Below the pieces are notes generated by a model that saw nothing but the letters and a program-made list of their open reading frames with translations, ran no database searches and had not been told where the DNA came from. 64,000 bases of DNA from contig NW_025934536.1 in assembly GCF_000764305.2 (NCBI RefSeq), positions 248,001-312,000 on the forward strand, given 5' to 3'. A program made the translations under genes and the position numbers. Below, one piece after another: positions 1 to 10,800 of the stretch (position 1 is the stretch's first letter; every line of letters starts with the position of its first letter). This stretch comes from Hyalella azteca. Lineage: Eukaryota > Arthropoda > Malacostraca > Amphipoda > Hyalellidae.

Positions 1-860
1 CTTTTTTTGTCAGTTTTGGCAATGCCTGCGACGCTTTTATCTTGATGGCAGCGCTGCTTATGCGCAAACGAGCAAAAATGGAGAATGAAGCTTGCAAGTA
101 GATCACTTTGGCGGGCTTGAAGAAGGGGCTTTTACCTCAGTGTACCTGCCAAATGGAAATTTACGGCGCTTTCTCACTTACCCAAGAACAAAAATCTCTG
201 TTGAGCTCAACAGATGTTGAGAAGTATGTGCAATGTATTTTCATTTTCACGATGAGTTTTTTCATGTTGCTCACTCTGTTTGCAAATGCATCCGTGTTAT
301 TTGCTTAAAGTGCACTTTGATGATGTGTTTTTCTTCGATTGGAAATTCATTATTATAGCTTGTAGAACAAAATATTCATTTAACATACTTTTGTTGCTGT
401 CTATAAAAAATTTTGGCAGGGAATTAAAAATTAATGTTGGGATTTCCTGCTATCACGGTTCATTGAAAGTGGATGAAGGACACGATTTTAGTACCGTCAC
501 GAGATCGGGATGGCGCATTGAAAGCTTCAAAATATTAATCGTTTAAATTTTTCTAAAAAAATTAGGAGCATTATCGTTTTAAACTTGAGTAAACCCTTGC
601 GGATGTTAGTGGTCCCATTTATTTCTCTCCTGTTCAGTTATTTTGGCACGCACTAAATAAATTTTCCATCAGATGTCATCCAGCATCTTGTTGAAAGTTG
701 TCTTCATTGTGACTACGAAGAAGGTTGAACCCTCTCATTGAAATTCCATTAATTCTCACGCCCTTCGGTAAAGTAAGAGGAACCAGCCCGCTGCACTGAG
801 AGCCTCGGCGAGTGTGGGATACATTCGTATTAGGCGACGTTATGACGCATTACGCATGCG
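1..860. other. Non-coding sequence, nothing recognised
   Basis: I see no supported gene or repeat. A pyrimidine-rich acceptor-like site ends at 140, and the sequence after it is open for about 50 codons. The only donors nearby are poor and the peptide is not recognised, so no exon is called. Confidence 0.5.
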
Positions 861-1078
861 CATTATGCTCGATGTCATGCCGGCACATTATGCTCGATGT
901 CATGCCTGCACATTATGCTCGATATGATACTGCATGTCATGCCTGCACATCATGCTCGATGTCATGCCTGCGCATTATGCTCGACGTCATGCCTGCACAT
1001 TATGCTCTATGTCATGCCTGCACATTATGCTCGATGTCATGCCTGCACATTATGCTCGATGTCATTATGCTCGACATG
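861..1078. repeat. 25-bp minisatellite
   Basis: Eight units start at 861, 886, 911, 948, 973, 998, 1023 and 1048. The core reads like CATTATGCTCGATGTCATGC plus a CTGCA tail. The unit at 911 carries a 12-bp insertion. Because 25 is not a multiple of 3, the array stays open in all + frames. The apparent 60-130 codon frames here are by-products of the repeat, not genes. Confidence 0.9.
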
Positions 1079-2774
1079 ATGCTGCTAGGGGCGACGTATA
1101 TGCACCAAACACCAGCCCAGTGTCACCTCAACTAATAGGAACTGTCGCACAGACAAGCTCTTCTCCCTTCTGCCGCGCCGTCTGCTTAATTGTGCGACTC
1201 GCTATTTTGAAGCAAGAGCCTCTCAGTCATTGTGTTCAAGGCATATGTTTAGGTCAGTTTGTTCCTGGTTTATGCGTTAAAATAATTTTTGGGTATCTCG
1301 AATATAACTCATCAGTATTGTGGCAGCTCTAAAGTGTCAGTTGACTGAAGAAAATCAACAGTTACAGTGAAATATTTTTTTTTATATCCAGTCACCCTGT
1401 ATGCTTCATAAACAAAGAACTCTGTTTTCTTTCACGGAACTTGTAACAAACGAGACATAAATAAATTGCCTAGTTATTATAAAATATTACAACTGGGAAA
1501 CATGACGCCTCTCTCAAGTTCCCGTTTGTAATGCTCTTTTTCATCTAATGCATTTAAAATAAAATAATAACACAATAAAATAACACTTTCATCGAAAACA
1601 TCATCTACAACTTCAAAAACACGCTATGTGTTGTCACTAGCCTTATATTCGTATTCTTCAACTAATTTTGTTTAAATCTGCTTGCTTAACCTCTAATAAA
1701 AAAGTGTTAAGAATATTACTAACAATAGTGTGATATGAGACCTTAAATATTGGACTTTTTGTTATTTGTTTGAAGACGTGAAGACACACATTTATGACGA
1801 CTTAAAACAAGAATATTTTTGTTTCGTGTCTTCGAATTGTTGCACGCGCCGAATACAGTAGACGCCCACGTGACTTACTACATTGGATCTTATGTTCACA
1901 AGGTGACAAGCAGACTGATAATATAAGGATCTTATGTTAGTATGTCTAAAGGCATCCACGCCCAGTTTCAGGTTTCAGTTAAGAGAATAGCACACGAGGC
2001 TGTGATGAGCGCGTCGCTGTACTACGAGTAATTCGTTAGACTTGTTGCTGGGAGAAGGATGGTGGGAGCTCGTATCGTTTGTCTGGTCTCATGCCATCAT
2101 TGTGATAAATGAACGGTGTTCCTGCCTGAACGCGTGCTATTCAGTTCTTCACTCTATACATGTTTAAGTAACGAATAGATTATTGCCTACTCCAATCAGT
2201 TGCCTGTCAGAATTTTGGCCCAAATTTGCAAGAAAATTGCCGTGTGGTCGTTGTGAGTGATCGCGGTATCTTCTAATTTATTTGCTACATTATGATAGCA
2301 ATATATTACAACTAAACACAAAAATACTGGGAGTCTCTTTATTTCTAGTTAGAAATGAATAGAACTTTGTTAATCTTGATCTCAAATGTGAGAAACGCTA
2401 AACGTCTTCGAATCACAGGCATTATAGTTCGAAGAAAAATTAAGATCTGATAAGGTTTGCTATTGTAGAACTAAGATTTAAACACTTTGATTACATTTTT
2501 TGGCCGTTCCAATGCTAATGGTGTATGTAGGATGCTTTCGGCTCGTTCTTTTATTTGAAATGTATTCAAAGTTTCATTTTATTCCTCAAGTTATTTAAGC
2601 CTGTTAGTTAATTCTCTTAGAAAAAAGCATTATCAATCATGCAGTGTTTCTTTCCCACGAACAAAAAGCCTATTAAATGATACTGTTTACGAATAGGAGT
2701 AATTATACAAGTATGATTATTTGAACAATCTTCAATATTTGTCCGTTCTTAACCGAAATAAAATTTCCCTACAG
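1079..2774. other. AT-rich non-coding DNA
   Basis: No gene or element is recognised. A 12-base segment (GGATCTTATGTT) recurs near 1884 and 1928. A T-rich tract ends in an acceptor-like TATATCCAG near 1391, but only about 20 open codons follow before a stop, with no good donor. Confidence 0.45.
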
Positions 2775-2934
2775 AAACAAACCCTACGGTCTGACAATAG
2801 ATAATCAAGTTTTATTGGGGTATTGGTCCGGATTTGTAAAACGTGAATCAAGAGACATCAAGAGAGTGAATTGTAGACATGGGAAAAATTATGCCGCCTT
2901 GCCGATCACAATACGATCCCTTGATTTAGTTCAG
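2775..2934 (+). CDS. Candidate exon resembling an LDLR class B (YWTD) repeat
   Basis: The segment is preceded by a good acceptor (TTTCCCTACAG ending at 2774) and ends at CAG followed by GTACAT, a moderate donor. An alternative donor lies at 2956. With one leading base completing a split codon, 53 codons are open from 2776. Residues 3-9 read PYGLTID, then six residues, then Y16-W17; I28-K-R-V-N32, G36-K-N38 and L42 follow. LDLR/LRP YWTD propeller blades have P-x-GL-x-D, six residues, YW(T/S)D, then I-x-R-x-N, a G and a hydrophobic. The D-to-YW spacing matches exactly. The usual D after YW(T/S) is G here, and about three extra residues precede I28. S48-LDLVQ running into VH recalls the closing strand of LRP propellers. 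It could be a real exon of an LRP-like receptor, a decayed copy, or chance. No neighbouring EGF or LDL-A exon was found. Confidence 0.38.
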
Positions 2935-2955
2935 GTACATCTAAAATGCGATATT

Positions 2956-4822
2956 GTAAACACTACTATTCATTTGGAAGCCCCAGTGCTTCATTAACCG
3001 GCAAGCAACGAGCGATGGCCCAGGAGCTCGTTAAGGTTCATTGCTGTACTCGGTAGTAATTTTCACTGGGGAAAAAAAGACTACCTCTACAATGTGCTTC
3101 ATTAGTGGCCAACCGCTGATTGCTTGCCCGCATGCTCATATTTTAGTGCTTCATTTGCTCCATTAGCTCGCATAAATTTTCAAGTCCTATCAATTATACC
3201 TTTAAATGCTCCCTGCTTTGCAGGCCTCTTTACCTTGTGCCACAAGTTCCTGTACAGATCGAATGAAATTATATCAATAATAAGAGGGAAAATAATTTTT
3301 CTCGATGAATAATGATCTCAAAAAATTATTTAGGTGAACATGAGAAATATTCTTGGGTGCGTTCAAGTTCATGCATTTGCTACATTCAGTGTACTTTCTA
3401 TGATGCCTTAGATTGTTAATGTATTCATTTGTCTAGTGTAATATTTTCGCCATGTAGACACGATTGCGTTTTTTGCCGCTAGAAAATACGAAAATTAGAA
3501 ATAATTTCTATGGTACAGTCATGTCAAAAGTAAGGCTGTTATTAAATTTGTTGTACATTTAGGATGCATGACCTAAAAAGTGACTTTATTCCGAGATCGT
3601 GTATATTTTAATTCGGGTTAAAATCCGTTTATTAAATTCACTCGGCTTTAGAGTACCTGAGTTTCATATGTTTAGCCCTAATAGGTTAATGTGAAGGCGT
3701 AGCTGTACACATCAGTTCGGTGTTCTTGTGATGCAGTACAAGCACGCTTCTAATTGAGTGCTCCGCTCAGTCCCAATTCTCTGTCTCGATCTTGCCAGGA
3801 AAAGAAGAGTATCCTAACTTGCGCAGTCTTGGAAGCAATTATCGCCTAACTTATACTGGCAGTTTTACGAAGGAAAATGGTGAGAATGTCGTTGATTTTG
3901 AACCCGCCGATGTACGTTTCCGGTAAGACGTCTAATAGTGCATCATTACGTGTGACCAAAATTATTAACTTTACATTTGTACTCGATATGATTTTGTATA
4001 ATATGTTCTGTATACTTTTTATCGTCCATGCGATTGTGTAACATTGGCTTATCCGTTGATCGCTCCGATCTTGTTCTAGATTGGCGTTTCGTGTGGATAA
4101 TTGCTCTCGGATTAAGATGCCATTCAAATTTTTTAATTGAAAATAAAAAAATTGAGACCACGAAGAAGGCTTCATTTATTTCATTGTTTTTGAGGCGGCG
4201 CTCCAGCGTGGCCTGGGACTGCTACCTGGTACGTCCAAAACACAAACTAGGGATACTTACACTATTTGGTCCGTGACAAGTTGTTCAGGAAGATTTTGAC
4301 TGATGAATTCTAGCTGAGGAAGTAACTCTCTGATGAAATTATGTTGCAAATAAAAGTATGTTTTAATTGTGTTTAACTTAAAATAACGTTATTTAACTAT
4401 TTATCTTACAAATAGGGTTTTGGCGTGTATAGGTCGGCAATTAAGTTTCATAAATAAGCAATGCTTTTTGAGCTGGCACATTTTAAGGCTTGAATGGCAT
4501 TAATTTGAAGTAAAAAAACTGCAAATTAAATTTAAATTCTTTATTGGAAAGGTAGTAAGTCCATTGAAATAAGTTCTTTAAACTTTTACGTGATCTGCGT
4601 TGAACATATATCTAGCATGAGACTTTTTCTGTCACACAAGATTATCGTCTGTCTGTATGTGTTGTCAATCTTTTTGTTGCTTGCATGATATATGTTTAGC
4701 TGTGTTCTGGGGGGAATTCATTTCGGCTTTTCAGCATCTCCTACGGTTACGTAAAAGCCACGGATGAATGCACCTTTCCAGTTTAAATGATGTTTCTCGC
4801 TGTGAATGTATCCAACATTGCT
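2956..4822. other. AT-rich non-coding DNA
   Basis: No gene or repeat is recognised. The minus strand carries a 109-codon ATG-initiated frame (3846-4175). Its composition is unremarkable, with no recognisable domain, so it is treated as chance. Confidence 0.45.
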
Positions 4823-4980
4823 GTTTTTAGCACATTTTCTCATTCATGGAAAAGTGGCGCTATTGTGCTCGTCATGTCCGTCTGTCTGTCTGTCCGTCCG
4901 TGACCACGTTTTCGTCGACGAGAAAATACGCTCTCCATCACTCAGTGCAGTGAGTACTGAGTTATATTTTTTATATGTTT
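4823..4980 (+). repeat. (GTCY)n-containing foldback repeat, copy 1
   Basis: This is a dispersed element shared with 51762-51920 and 52688-52850. An imperfect inverted pair (4829-4841 and 4920-4932, AGCRCATTTTCTC type) encloses a GTCC/GTCT microsatellite at about 4876-4901. Downstream lies a near-palindrome (CTCAGTGCAGTGAG) and then GAGTTATATTTTTT. The arrangement recalls dipteran mini-me elements, which carry (GTCY)n, but I cannot show homology. Confidence 0.75.
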
Positions 4981-5212
4981 ACATCATAGTTCGCAAAGGC
5001 TAGGTGACACAGGTCGTAAAGTAATACATTATAGTGAGTACGGTATTGAGTTATATTTTTTATATGTTTACATCATAGTTCGCAAAGGTTTGGTGACACA
5101 GGTCGTGAAGTAATACATTATAGTGAGTACTGAGTTATATTTTTTATATTTTTACATCATAGTTTTATTCGCAAAGGTTTGGTGACACAGGTCGTGAAGT
5201 AATACATTATCT
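4951..5212. repeat. ~85-bp tandem triplication abutting the (GTCY)n element
   Basis: Three units start near 4951, 5035 and 5124 (spacings 84 and 89). Each begins GAGTACTGAGTTATATT and continues through CATCATAGTTCGCAAAGG and AGTAATACATTATA. The unit starts with the 3' tail of the (GTCY)n element, so the triplication captured part of it. Confidence 0.85.
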
Positions 5213-8200
5213 GGTACAACGTTGCTGCAGCTTCAAAGGCCAAGCTATGTTTTGCTTCAATCTGGCCGATCACTTGTTTGCTGTTTACTTTGGTGGTGCA
5301 AGCTCACCGAAGCGCGCCTCTGCCTTGCATTTATAATCCCTCATGTGGCTGTGTTCATCCTCTATCCTCAATATTAGCTTTTCACTTAATCCTTTTTGCT
5401 TCCATTTAATACTTGATCTTGACGAGGGAAAATGCCTCCGTCAAGGCCTGGAGCAACGCCAAGGCTGCTGTGTTTCCTGCCTCTGAAATTCATTCCCAGA
5501 ACGTAAAAGAAAATTCAGCATTTGAGATTATTAGGCTCAAGTGTTCAGCAAGAATTAAATAATTACTAAGGACTTATGGTGAATTTACTAAACGTTAGCT
5601 TTTAAACTCGTGATAAACTAGAGATTTCAGCAAAATAATATTAATCTCTCGCGATATACCGAATCCTGTCATCCCGGATCCCGTACCACCAACCCTAATA
5701 TACCGTTGTTAATTCCGAATCCAATTAATAATCATAAAATTAAAGTATGTTCTTTGGAGAGAAATCAGTTAAAACTAACAATCAACGTCGAACTTCAATT
5801 TTTTCTATTTTGAAGGAAGAAGGAAATTCAAATGTGTACTTTTTCGGTAAAATTAATTTTGAACTATTTCTTGAAATCCGAGAATACGATTATCTTTACT
5901 AAATTTTACATCGAAGGATTTTTTAAACTGATTCTTTCAAATCCACATTTAACAAAGAAATCCCAATTTACTTCCGTTTTAAGAATGGAAGACACTATAT
6001 ACTCCGTCATTGAGGATAATTTTACATTGACTAATTTGAACAAGTACCATTAAAATTTGTTTTATCTAACCGTCCCTATCCCATTTGGCGTTGGTCATTT
6101 GACTAAATTTCAAATCGATTAATAACAATTCAGTTATAGTGAAATTAATAAATAAAAAATAAATTTCGAATCCAATAATATGTGGACACGAAGAGTACTG
6201 TCTGTACACGCTCGAATAGCCCCTATATATTTATAGCTCCAATCTCAAAATAAACCAAATCTCACAAACGATCTTTCACATATTTGCAATAGATTTGTCC
6301 CTTTTTATGAAAATGAATTGCGCACATTATAAATAAATATCAGAACTGTGCCACCGAGCTCCTACCATAATTCTATTATCGCACCGTAGGTATAGTTGTT
6401 TTATAGTATTTCCATGTACTAAAGTTTCGCATAATTGTTTAAATCTTCTATTCAGTCAGTATTTAGCGTTGCGCTGCACATGAATTTCCTGGACAATGTT
6501 CACATACTCGCAACTGTCATGTGAAGAGAAGAAATATTCTGATGAAAAGTTTTTATAGCATTCGTACAGATTAATATTAGAATTATTATATTTTTAGGGT
6601 ATTTCTATAAATGATCCATGTTTAAGGATCATTTGTTTGTACAGTATCAACTTAAAATATTTATAATGGGTTTCAGGAAATTACTTAGATTCTTTTTTTT
6701 TCTTAGATTGTAGAACTGTTCCAATAATCATTCATTTTACTGCAACAATACCAAAATTTGTTGGAAGCTTCAAAAATTTCTTACCCCTGGAAGTCAAGAT
6801 AAACGATTTATACTCGTATGAAATCTCCCAATACGTCCACTTATTTACTGAGTTGTCCCAGCTGTACATATTATGTACAGAGGTAGTGAATTGAGGCCCC
6901 GTTATCATGTCTTTGCTAATCATCAATCATCTGACCATAGTTCCATACACCACACCCCGCCCTGCCATGCTCGAAAATGTAAATAATAGCAGAAAATTGG
7001 GGCTCAAATACCGATATAGAAAATTTTCCACATTTTTTAAAGTGAATCGAAGCAATATCTCTTTAGCGATGATAAATTAACAATTCTCAATCAAATTATA
7101 GCCGAAAAGTGTCTTTTTACATTTGCATGTTTGGATTTAGATAGAATAAAATTTTGTAGCGTAGTGACCGTATGTATATGAATTCTTCAAATGCGATTTA
7201 ATGCTTTAATGTGCAAAACTTGATAAGTGCTTTTTAAGTGAATAAACCTTAAAAACTTGCCATAATTTCTTGAACAAACGTCAGAGTTTTCAATTTTTGG
7301 TCATTTTTATGTCCGCGCGCCAAATAGTTAAATCCTGCCGTCAAATAGTACCGGATTGCATGCCCTGTAAAGGACGGATTACGGGCGATTTGTTCTGTTA
7401 TTCCTATTACTCGCAAAACGGGATTAAGCGTCTGAAAATTTCTTTCTTAGTACAATGTCCAGACGGACTGAACTTTCATAAATAGAAAACATGCGCCCAG
7501 CATCCAAAGATCCCGAATATCATCAAGAACAACTTTTTGCCCTGCCGAAGAAATGTTCTCGAGTACTCATTATGAGTTGAAGCATGGGGATGCACGTGAT
7601 CTAATCTTGAGACGACATATCTTATCTAATTTTTTGCGGCGGGAACCATGAGACACACCAGCGTCGTGAGCATTCAAAGCGACCGCCGGGCCCAAGCAAC
7701 AGGTTAATTTCCCCGAGGATGCCAACGACCACACTTCAAACTAAGCTCCTCACTTTGCTCCGAGCTGCCCATAGAAATTTCTAGCCTTTTAGTCTTCTCT
7801 CCGTCTAAAAAAAGATCCGGTTCACCGAAGAAGTGAGACATTGCATCGTGCGAGTTTGGATTCCTAACGTTGTGATTTATTAAGCATATACGTGTTATCA
7901 TTTGCTGCTCATCGTGCGATTTTGGATTCCTATTGTTGTGACAGTAAATTGTCCCATAGGCAAACTACTAATATTCGTTGTACAACGTTAGGCACTTGTT
8001 ATTCGAAACTGATGCAATTTATGTACTTTGGAACAATGTACTCCGTAATGGTTGATCGATGGAAACCTGGCACCGAGGCTCTCTTATTAACATTTTTCAT
8101 TCTTGCCATCTTGGGTGTCGCTGGTCTACTGAATATTGAGAGTGTTTTGAAGGCGTTAACTTAGAAGCTTGAGGGCGCGTCCACATATCGGCTAAACGCT

Positions 8201-9328
8201 GCCTTGTTGTGCCATAAGCTTTGTTCGTTTGCTTCGTAAACATTCTTCTCAGTGGGACCAATAATGCGCCTCTATCGATCATTGTTGTCTGGCTCTGTTG
8301 GCTTAGCGCTCATTTTATGCCACGCCATTGTTCTTCGAAACGACCTTTAGTTCTTGATCTCTTTTAATCTACAATTCAGAGTTACTGAATTTCTCCTGGT
8401 GACTTCTTGATCAAGGCTGTAATTCCTGTGCGTAATTAAATTATAATCAATGTTGTTCGGTATTTATAGTTTTCATGATATTTTTATATTTTGTATAATA
8501 TTATGTAGCTCATTGCTTAAGATCAATTTTTTTGAAGTTAGTTGTTAGACAACTTTTCAAGCTTACCAACTGGGTTATGTTTTTGGAATTTTTGCGATAG
8601 TCAGTTCTGTTAGTGTCATTTGTTCTTGTATTTTCTCGAATTCCCGTGTTTTTGATTGACCAACGGAAGTAATATTCTCGTATATTACCATAGCAGTTCC
8701 ACTCGTTCATCATTAAATTTAATTGAACGTCAGCATCGCGCGACAGCTATTTTTGTCTAATTTACATAACGTTGGCAACGGAATATAGCTTGCACGTTCA
8801 TTGTAGATTTCAGCGCTATGCTCATTAGATATTTTTGACAAGTTGAATGCTCGTCACGTGTGGCAAATTACGTCCATTGCAGGAATGCATTTATGAATTA
8901 CGGCTTAATGCATTGTATTGACTTGAGCCGCTAACACAATTTAATAGGTACCTTAGCTAGAGCTATATAGTTTGCCATGGACAGTGTTTATTTTAAGCTT
9001 TATTCACTTCCAAACCAAGCGCGTCAAGTTATTAACATAGAAATTTTGTTACATATCTTTCGCACAATATCGAAGCAATTTGAGATACACCTAGTAGCAC
9101 AATATTCGTACCGACGTTTTTGCTAAATGCGACTTATATCAGCTACCAAGAAGTGAGTGTCTTTCTGCTGTTTATTTGCTCGGTGATTTGTCGAGGTTAG
9201 CTGAGCGATGTGCGTTAATGTTTATTAGGGTTGAAGCTGAGGCTCCCTGGGCAACTTGTTGCTGGCAAATTCACGGCACGGGCATCACAAGAGCGAACAG
9301 ATCCAACTGCTGAGCTGCATCTCTTGTT
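5213..9328. other. AT-rich non-coding DNA with minor duplications
   Basis: No gene is recognised. A 33-base segment beginning CATCGTGCGA occurs at about 7844 and again at 7910. A 9-bp hairpin (AAATGATCC ... GGATCATTT) lies near 6614-6640. The rest shows nothing supportable. Confidence 0.45.
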
Positions 9329-9477
9329 CAGGGCCTATACTTTAAAAAAAGTTAAGAGAACGTAAGTTCATCAGCCAATCATTGACGGCCTTTCAAGCAA
9401 AATCCCCCAATCATAGACAAGAAAATAGAGCGTATGTACTTAAGTTAACTTAGCGAATTTTGAAAGTATGGCTCCTG
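9329..9477 (+). mobile_element. CAGGG-ended MITE-like element, copy 1
   Basis: This 149-bp element has inverted ends CAGGGCCTATACTTT and (reverse complement of the right end) CAGGAGCCATACTTT. Internally it contains AAGTTCATCAGCCAATCATT and AAGCAAAATC, shared with 29091-29382 and 52299-52440. CAGGG ends suggest a hAT-type non-autonomous element. The 8-bp flanks do not match, so no target duplication is seen. There is no coding capacity. Confidence 0.7.
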
Positions 9478-10773
9478 AGAATTTTTGCTGACAAACTTCA
9501 ATGTTGAGACCCCATTCCGATTTTGTTATGTTAGAATTCAAGTTATAAGGTGTAAACTTTTATGTACCTCTGATTCAATATGTGGCGGCTGATTTAAGCA
9601 GGTTTAATTTTGCTGAAAATTCAGTCGCTTTATCCGATTGTATGGTTTGTAAACGTGTTCCAGAAAAGCGTAATTTGATACAGATTTCCATGGCAAATTG
9701 ATCATAGATAATTTTTTCCCGGCTCCAATTGGAAAATTTTAACACATTCAATTATTCATTGCAATTTTACCCTGGAAATCTGGTGCTGTAAGAAAGCTAA
9801 CATGAGAAAATGATAAGAAATTACTGTTCATTTTATAATAGTTCAATGATCAAAGCGAGATTATACCATACAAATGTCTTCATTCTATTAACAGTATACA
9901 CAAGTCGAACGCACGCGCCTCATGCTCGGAAAGAGTAATTCGTCATGACGATAATCACCACTTCCGATTATTTAGCAATTATTTCAGCCAGCTTTGATCT
10001 CCCCTTCCTGAGCGCTCTGTACGAACAGGGAACGAAAATATGCTTAATGACACACTACTCAGTCTCAGTGATGAGACGTAGATATTAGGTGCTTAATTTA
10101 ACGTCTCTACGTTTGCTGACTATTTGAACATTGTCAGCATCACATTAGATGGAAATTTTCAGTAAAATTCATTGATTAAGTGTTACTGAATTCTAGGTAT
10201 ATGTTTCTTTTGTGTGTTTGGTTATTATTGTTATCATTTATCATATGTGCACTTCATTTGCTGTGCAAAGTTTTGTACTGCATCGCTTGCTTCTTGCGAT
10301 TTTACATCTTTGAATTTCTTAGCTAAATGGAGATATTACTATGCCTCTTTATTATGCTTGCTTTGATCGAAACTCGAATGAATTTCATGTGAAACATGCA
10401 ATTAAACATAATATGTGCCCAAATTTTGCGATATTGTCCTACGTTTTATTGCGGACGAACCATCTAAAAAGTAAATGAAATGTCAGGAGCTTTTCCCGTT
10501 GACTTTATGCACGACAAAAACTAAACGATAGACTTCATAAATCGACAGTTGCCATCGCACTATTTATGACAACGTAATTCTCACATTTTATACACTAATT
10601 TCCCAGATTTTTCACTGATATTCCCTGATTCGCATGTTGTGAGCTAAAGATCTAGGTTCACATTTCATTTATCTATGGACAATTAATTATTATGTTTTTA
10701 TGTTGTACTGTGCCTCTTTGTAGCTTCCGTTATACAGTATATATAATTAATACAAATTTGGTGTTTGTTTCAG
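9478..10773. other. AT-rich DNA upstream of the microexon
   Basis: No gene or repeat is recognised. Its last 20 bases form the acceptor of the candidate microexon. If that exon is real, this block is intron. Confidence 0.4.
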
Positions 10774-10800
10774 GTCAGTGCTGTGGCTGGTGAGAAGTCT
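10774..10800 (+). CDS. Candidate 27-nt microexon
   Basis: An acceptor (GGTGTTTGTTTCAG) ends at 10773 and a near-consensus donor (GTAAGTAC) begins at 10801. Between them are exactly nine open codons, V-S-A-V-A-G-E-K-S in phase 0. The exon itself begins GTCAGT, which could act as a donor rebuilt after the first splice. That layout is known from recursive-splicing (RS) exons. An internal GGTGAGAAG is another possible donor. The parent gene is not identified. Confidence 0.42.

Noticed and set aside
3846..4175. 109-codon ATG frame on the minus strand
   Set aside because: Longest non-repeat frame starting with ATG that I saw, but no recognisable motif, no splice sites, and a second frame is open over much of it; plausible by chance in 128 kb of strand.
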